Part shown: one piece after another, positions 6,685-8,996 of the stretch
Layout: every line of letters begins with the position of its first letter
Numbering within the stretch: the first letter of the stretch is position 1
DNA from: Candidatus Poseidoniaceae archaeon
GTDB taxonomy: Archaea; Thermoplasmatota; Poseidoniia; Poseidoniales; Poseidoniaceae
Reading direction: 5' to 3'
Length of the DNA stretch: 8,996 nt
Assembly (NCBI GenBank): GCA_029250385.1
Contig: JAQXFJ010000311.1
Coordinates: 1-8,996 of the forward strand
Position numbers and translations under genes: made by a program
Notes under the pieces: generated by a model
Databases searched by the model: none
The model's input: the letters and a program-made list of their open reading frames with translations, nothing else
What the model was told of the DNA's origin: nothing

Positions 6685-8996
6685 ATGATATCGCAATGGG
6701 CATACATGGTCGCACAGCGATTCATAGTGGTATGTTTGGCCGCGCTATTGTTAGGCTTCATGCCTACCACTTCTGCGGATGATAGTCTGCAAAGTGCCAA
6801 TACTCTAATCGAAGGTGTTTCAGCATCAGGTCAAGTATGTTATGATGACGGATGCTCTCCAAATGACGAAATTGATTGGTGGAGAGTTTATGCTTTCAAG
6901 GGTGATATAGTCAGTATTTCATTTTCTGGAACGTTACCAAATCCTGATTGGCTATGCTTTTGGGGTGATGGATGGGAAGGTGATTATTCAATCCATGATG
7001 CAGGTGGAGGACAAATTGCTTCTCTAGCATTGAGTGATGATAATCCAACTGGCACTTTGAGCAAAACCATGAACACAGCAGATTGGGTTTATGTAAAAAT
7101 TAAAGGCAAAGATAGCTTCTGTAACGACGCCATTGATTATACTTTGACGGCCTCAATTGATTCCGGCGACCGAGATACCGATGAGGATGGATACATCGAC
7201 ACCGAAGATTCCTGCGACAATACTCCGGGAACCTCGGTCTACGACCGAAAAGGATGTGTTGATTCAGACTCTGATGGCTATTCCGACCCAGAGGTGGGCT
7301 GGGGTCCAAACAATGGGGCAGATGCATTTCCTTACCAACCAACCCAGTGGCAAGATTCTGACAATGATGGTTTTGGTGATAATTTAGATGGCTATCAAGG
7401 TGACTTTTGCACCTACAATTCAGGTGGTTCTTACAACGACAGATATGGTTGTTTAGACTCAGATGGTGACGGTTTTTCAGACCCCGATCCGGGCGGCTTG
7501 TATGGAGTTAGCGAATGGTTTGCTCATCCAGTTGGCTTAGGCGATGCATTCCCGCTGGATAATACTCAATGGACTGATACGGACGGGGATGGTTATGGAG
7601 ATAATTGGGAAGACCCTATGTGGAACCAGACTCACCTTGCTTGGGGTATCGGGCAATGGCTAGAAACCGCCACTGAACCTGATGCATGCCCATTTATTAC
7701 TGGTTCTTCATATTCTGATAGATTCGGTTGTACCGATACAGACGGCGACTCATACTCAGATGGAGATGAGAATTGGACCATGTACAACGGCTCGGATGCT
7801 TTTCCACTTGAACCGACTCAGTGGCAAGATTCAGATTATGATGGATGGGGCGACAACCAGTCTTTCGGGGCCCAACGTATCGATGATTTCCCAGACAACC
7901 CGACTCAATGGCGCGACACTGACAAAGATGGTTGGGGTGACAATCAAACCTATGGAGCTTCACAGGTAGATGATTTCCCATTAGTTCCTTCACAATATCT
8001 CGATACCGACAATGATGGTTATGGGGACAACCAAAGCGGCTTTGAAGGCGATGTTTGTATTTACTCAACACCTGAAGAGGTTGAATCAAGTTGGATTTCT
8101 CGATTTGACCGGCTTGGCTGCCGGGATATCGATAAGGACGGTTATTCTGACCCAACCAGTGATTGGATTGCCCACCCAGATGGTTTTGCTGATGCCTTCC
8201 CTGATGAGGTAAGTCAGTGGTACGATACAGATTCTGACGGCTATGGCGATAATACCGAATATTTTGATGGTCAAACTTGGCGCGAATCATTCCGTGGCGA
8301 TAGTTGTAAGACCACGGTTGGATATTCGACATTTGATCGATGGGGATGTCCAGATACCGATGGTGACGGATGGTCGGATACTACTCCAAATTGGCTGGCA
8401 AGTCCAGGTGGCAACGGCGATGCATGGCCCCTTGATCCAACACAATGGCATGACATAGATGGTGACGGTCGTGGTGATAATCCACAAGGTACAACCGCTG
8501 ACGTCTGTCCAGACAATGCTGGTACATCTGTTGGCCCTGTAGAAGGTGGAGATAGATGGGGCTGCATCGATACTGATGGTGACGGTTGGTCAGATTTAGG
8601 TGACGCATTTATTCATGAACCTACGCAATGGCGAGACAGTGACGGTGATGGTTTTGGTGATGCTGCTGATGGTAATCAAGGCGATGCCTGTCCTGATTCA
8701 AGAGGTACCTCACTGATGGACCGATTGGGTTGTCGAGATACCGATGGTGATGGTTGGTCAGACCCGTCCGAAAACTGGCCGTCTCATCCATTTGGATTAG
8801 CAGACTCATTCCCTAACGAAGCCTTACAATGGCGTGATACTGACGGCGATGGCTATGGAGATGTTTCTCTTGGTGCAATGCGGGACGATTGTCCAAATGA
8901 TGCTGGAGATTCTACAAGGGATTTACAAGGTTGCCCTGATAATAACGGTGACGGATGGTCGAATGATTATGGTGAATTCAAAGCCGCCATTGCCAT
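6685..8996 (+). CDS. Giant secreted TSP3-repeat calcium-binding protein with N-terminal PPC-like domain (3' partial)
   Basis: The ATG at 6685 directly follows an in-frame TAG at 6682, and the frame stays open for 770 codons to the right edge. A second in-frame ATG at 6706 would also leave a good signal peptide, so the start is one of these two. Residues 1-31 form a signal peptide: Arg12, hydrophobic core FIVVCLAALLLGF, likely cleavage after PTTSA before DD. Residues about 38-159 resemble a PPC-type beta-sandwich (DEIDWWRVYAFKGDIVSISF, later WVYVKIKG and DYTLTASID), a module often found beside secreted enzymes or repeats. From about residue 162 onward come TSP3-like loops of the form DTDGDGxxD, each expected to bind calcium, in Cys-linked and QW-linked versions. 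Six or more N-x-S/T sequons are present. No enzyme motif or membrane anchor is visible in the part seen; the C-terminus is missing. Role inferred: a rigid, calcium-stabilised cell-surface or secreted protein. Confidence 0.9.
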   Translation, partial: MISQWAYMVAQRFIVVCLAALLLGFMPTTSADDSLQSANTLIEGVSASGQVCYDDGCSPNDEIDWWRVYAFKGDIVSISFSGTLPNPDWLCFWGDGWEGDYSIHDAGGGQIASLALSDDNPTGTLSKTMNTADWVYVKIKGKDSFCNDAIDYTLTASIDSGDRDTDEDGYIDTEDSCDNTPGTSVYDRKGCVDSDSDGYSDPEVGWGPNNGADAFPYQPTQWQDSDNDGFGDNLDGYQGDFCTYNSGGSYNDRYGCLDSDGDGFSDPDPGGLYGVSEWFAHPVGLGDAFPLDNTQWTDTDGDGYGDNWEDPMWNQTHLAWGIGQWLETATEPDACPFITGSSYSDRFGCTDTDGDSYSDGDENWTMYNGSDAFPLEPTQWQDSDYDGWGDNQSFGAQRIDDFPDNPTQWRDTDKDGWGDNQTYGASQVDDFPLVPSQYLDTDNDGYGDNQSGFEGDVCIYSTPEEVESSWISRFDRLGCRDIDKDGYSDPTSDWIAHPDGFADAFPDEVSQWYDTDSDGYGDNTEYFDGQTWRESFRGDSCKTTVGYSTFDRWGCPDTDGDGWSDTTPNWLASPGGNGDAWPLDPTQWHDIDGDGRGDNPQGTTADVCPDNAGTSVGPVEGGDRWGCIDTDGDGWSDLGDAFIHEPTQWRDSDGDGFGDAADGNQGDACPDSRGTSLMDRLGCRDTDGDGWSDPSENWPSHPFGLADSFPNEALQWRDTDGDGYGDVSLGAMRDDCPNDAGDSTRDLQGCPDNNGDGWSNDYGEFKAAIA
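7168..8994 (+). repeat. TSP3-type aspartate repeat array, two alternating module types
   Basis: After a first loop DTDEDGYID there are two module types. Type A is GC-x-D-(S/T/I/N)-D/N-x-D-(G/S)-(Y/F/W)-S-D/N, with its Cys codon at 7255, 7450, 7729, 8119, 8347, 8563, 8731 and 8932. Type B is Q(W/Y)-x-D-x-D-x-DG-(Y/F/W/R)-GD, with its Gln codon at 7345, 7567, 7819, 7906, 7993, 8215, 8443, 8626 and 8827. Between B and the next A a Cys usually appears as D-x-C followed by a GTS-x-x-DR-x-GC stretch, so each B-to-A link probably closes a disulfide. Between A and B a DAFP-like turn is common. A-to-A spacing runs from 56 to 130 residues. The DxDxDG core is the calcium-binding pattern of thrombospondin type 3 repeats. 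Confidence 0.88.
7822..7995 (+). repeat. Tandem 87-bp repeat (two B modules, partial third)
   Basis: Two consecutive 29-residue units start at the Trp codons 7822 and 7909, and a third begins at the Tyr codon 7996 before diverging. All share x-D-x-D-x-DG-(W/Y)-GDNQ, and the first two continue to a DDFP turn and a P-x-Q end. The spacing is exactly 87 bp twice. Nucleotide identity is visibly lower than amino-acid similarity, so this is not a very recent duplication. It is the only place in the visible array where B modules follow each other without an intervening Cys-bearing A module. Confidence 0.8.

Noticed and set aside
7697..8332. Long minus-strand open frame opposite the TSP3 array (and several smaller ones nearby)
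   Set aside because: These are shadows of the Asp/Gly-rich repeat coding; their translations are His-, Arg- and Pro-rich low-complexity with no recognisable domain, and the plus strand has a signal peptide and ordered repeats.
7168..8994. CRISPR array or DNA-level tandem repeat
   Set aside because: The periodicity is at protein level, with variable spacing and strong synonymous variation; no constant direct repeat with unique spacers of equal length.
7168..8994. EF-hand or RTX calcium-binding protein
   Set aside because: The loops lack flanking EF-hand helices and the GGxGxDxxx nonapeptide of RTX; D-x-D-x-DG with Cys spacing and D-x-C fits TSP3 better.

Overview
The window looks archaeal and most resembles Marine Group II Euryarchaeota (Poseidoniia). 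This is an inference from gene content. The two outer genes encode very large secreted or membrane-anchored proteins, one with beta-helix and PKD/Ig-like modules and one with tryptophan-rich thrombospondin type 3 (TSP3) calcium-binding repeats. Both styles are typical of that group. Clear ribosome binding sites are missing before the well-placed starts, which fits leaderless or short-leader archaeal transcripts. There is no rRNA, tRNA or other phylogenetic marker, so the assignment cannot be settled from this window.

Layout. Positions 1-3905 (+) hold the 3' part of a giant surface-protein gene whose start lies upstream of the window: a parallel beta-helix, about seven Ig/PKD-like domains, one C-terminal membrane helix and a short acidic cytoplasmic tail. 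Its stop codon directly abuts the stop codon of a convergent family 2 glycosyltransferase (3906-4676, -) of the dolichyl-phosphate hexose synthase type. A 107-bp divergent promoter region (4677-4783) separates that gene from a family 4 glycosyltransferase (4784-6052, +). This is followed 25 bp later, probably in the same operon, by a small redoxin-like protein without active-site cysteines (6078-6524, +). A 160-bp spacer contains two small hairpins, a T-run and an AT-rich palindrome. From 6685 to the right edge (+) runs a second giant secreted protein, cut off at its 3' end: signal peptide, PPC-like beta-sandwich, then at least 17 TSP3-type aspartate loops in two alternating module types.

How the genes may work together. 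The central cassette suggests activated-sugar transfer to a polyprenyl carrier (GT2) and sugar addition at the cytoplasmic face (GT4). Both flanking surface proteins carry many N-x-S/T sequons, so a link to N-glycosylation or surface decoration is reasonable. It rests only on proximity and family knowledge.

I found no CRISPR array, insertion sequence, integrase, RNA gene or origin. No gene-free stretch exceeds 300 bases.
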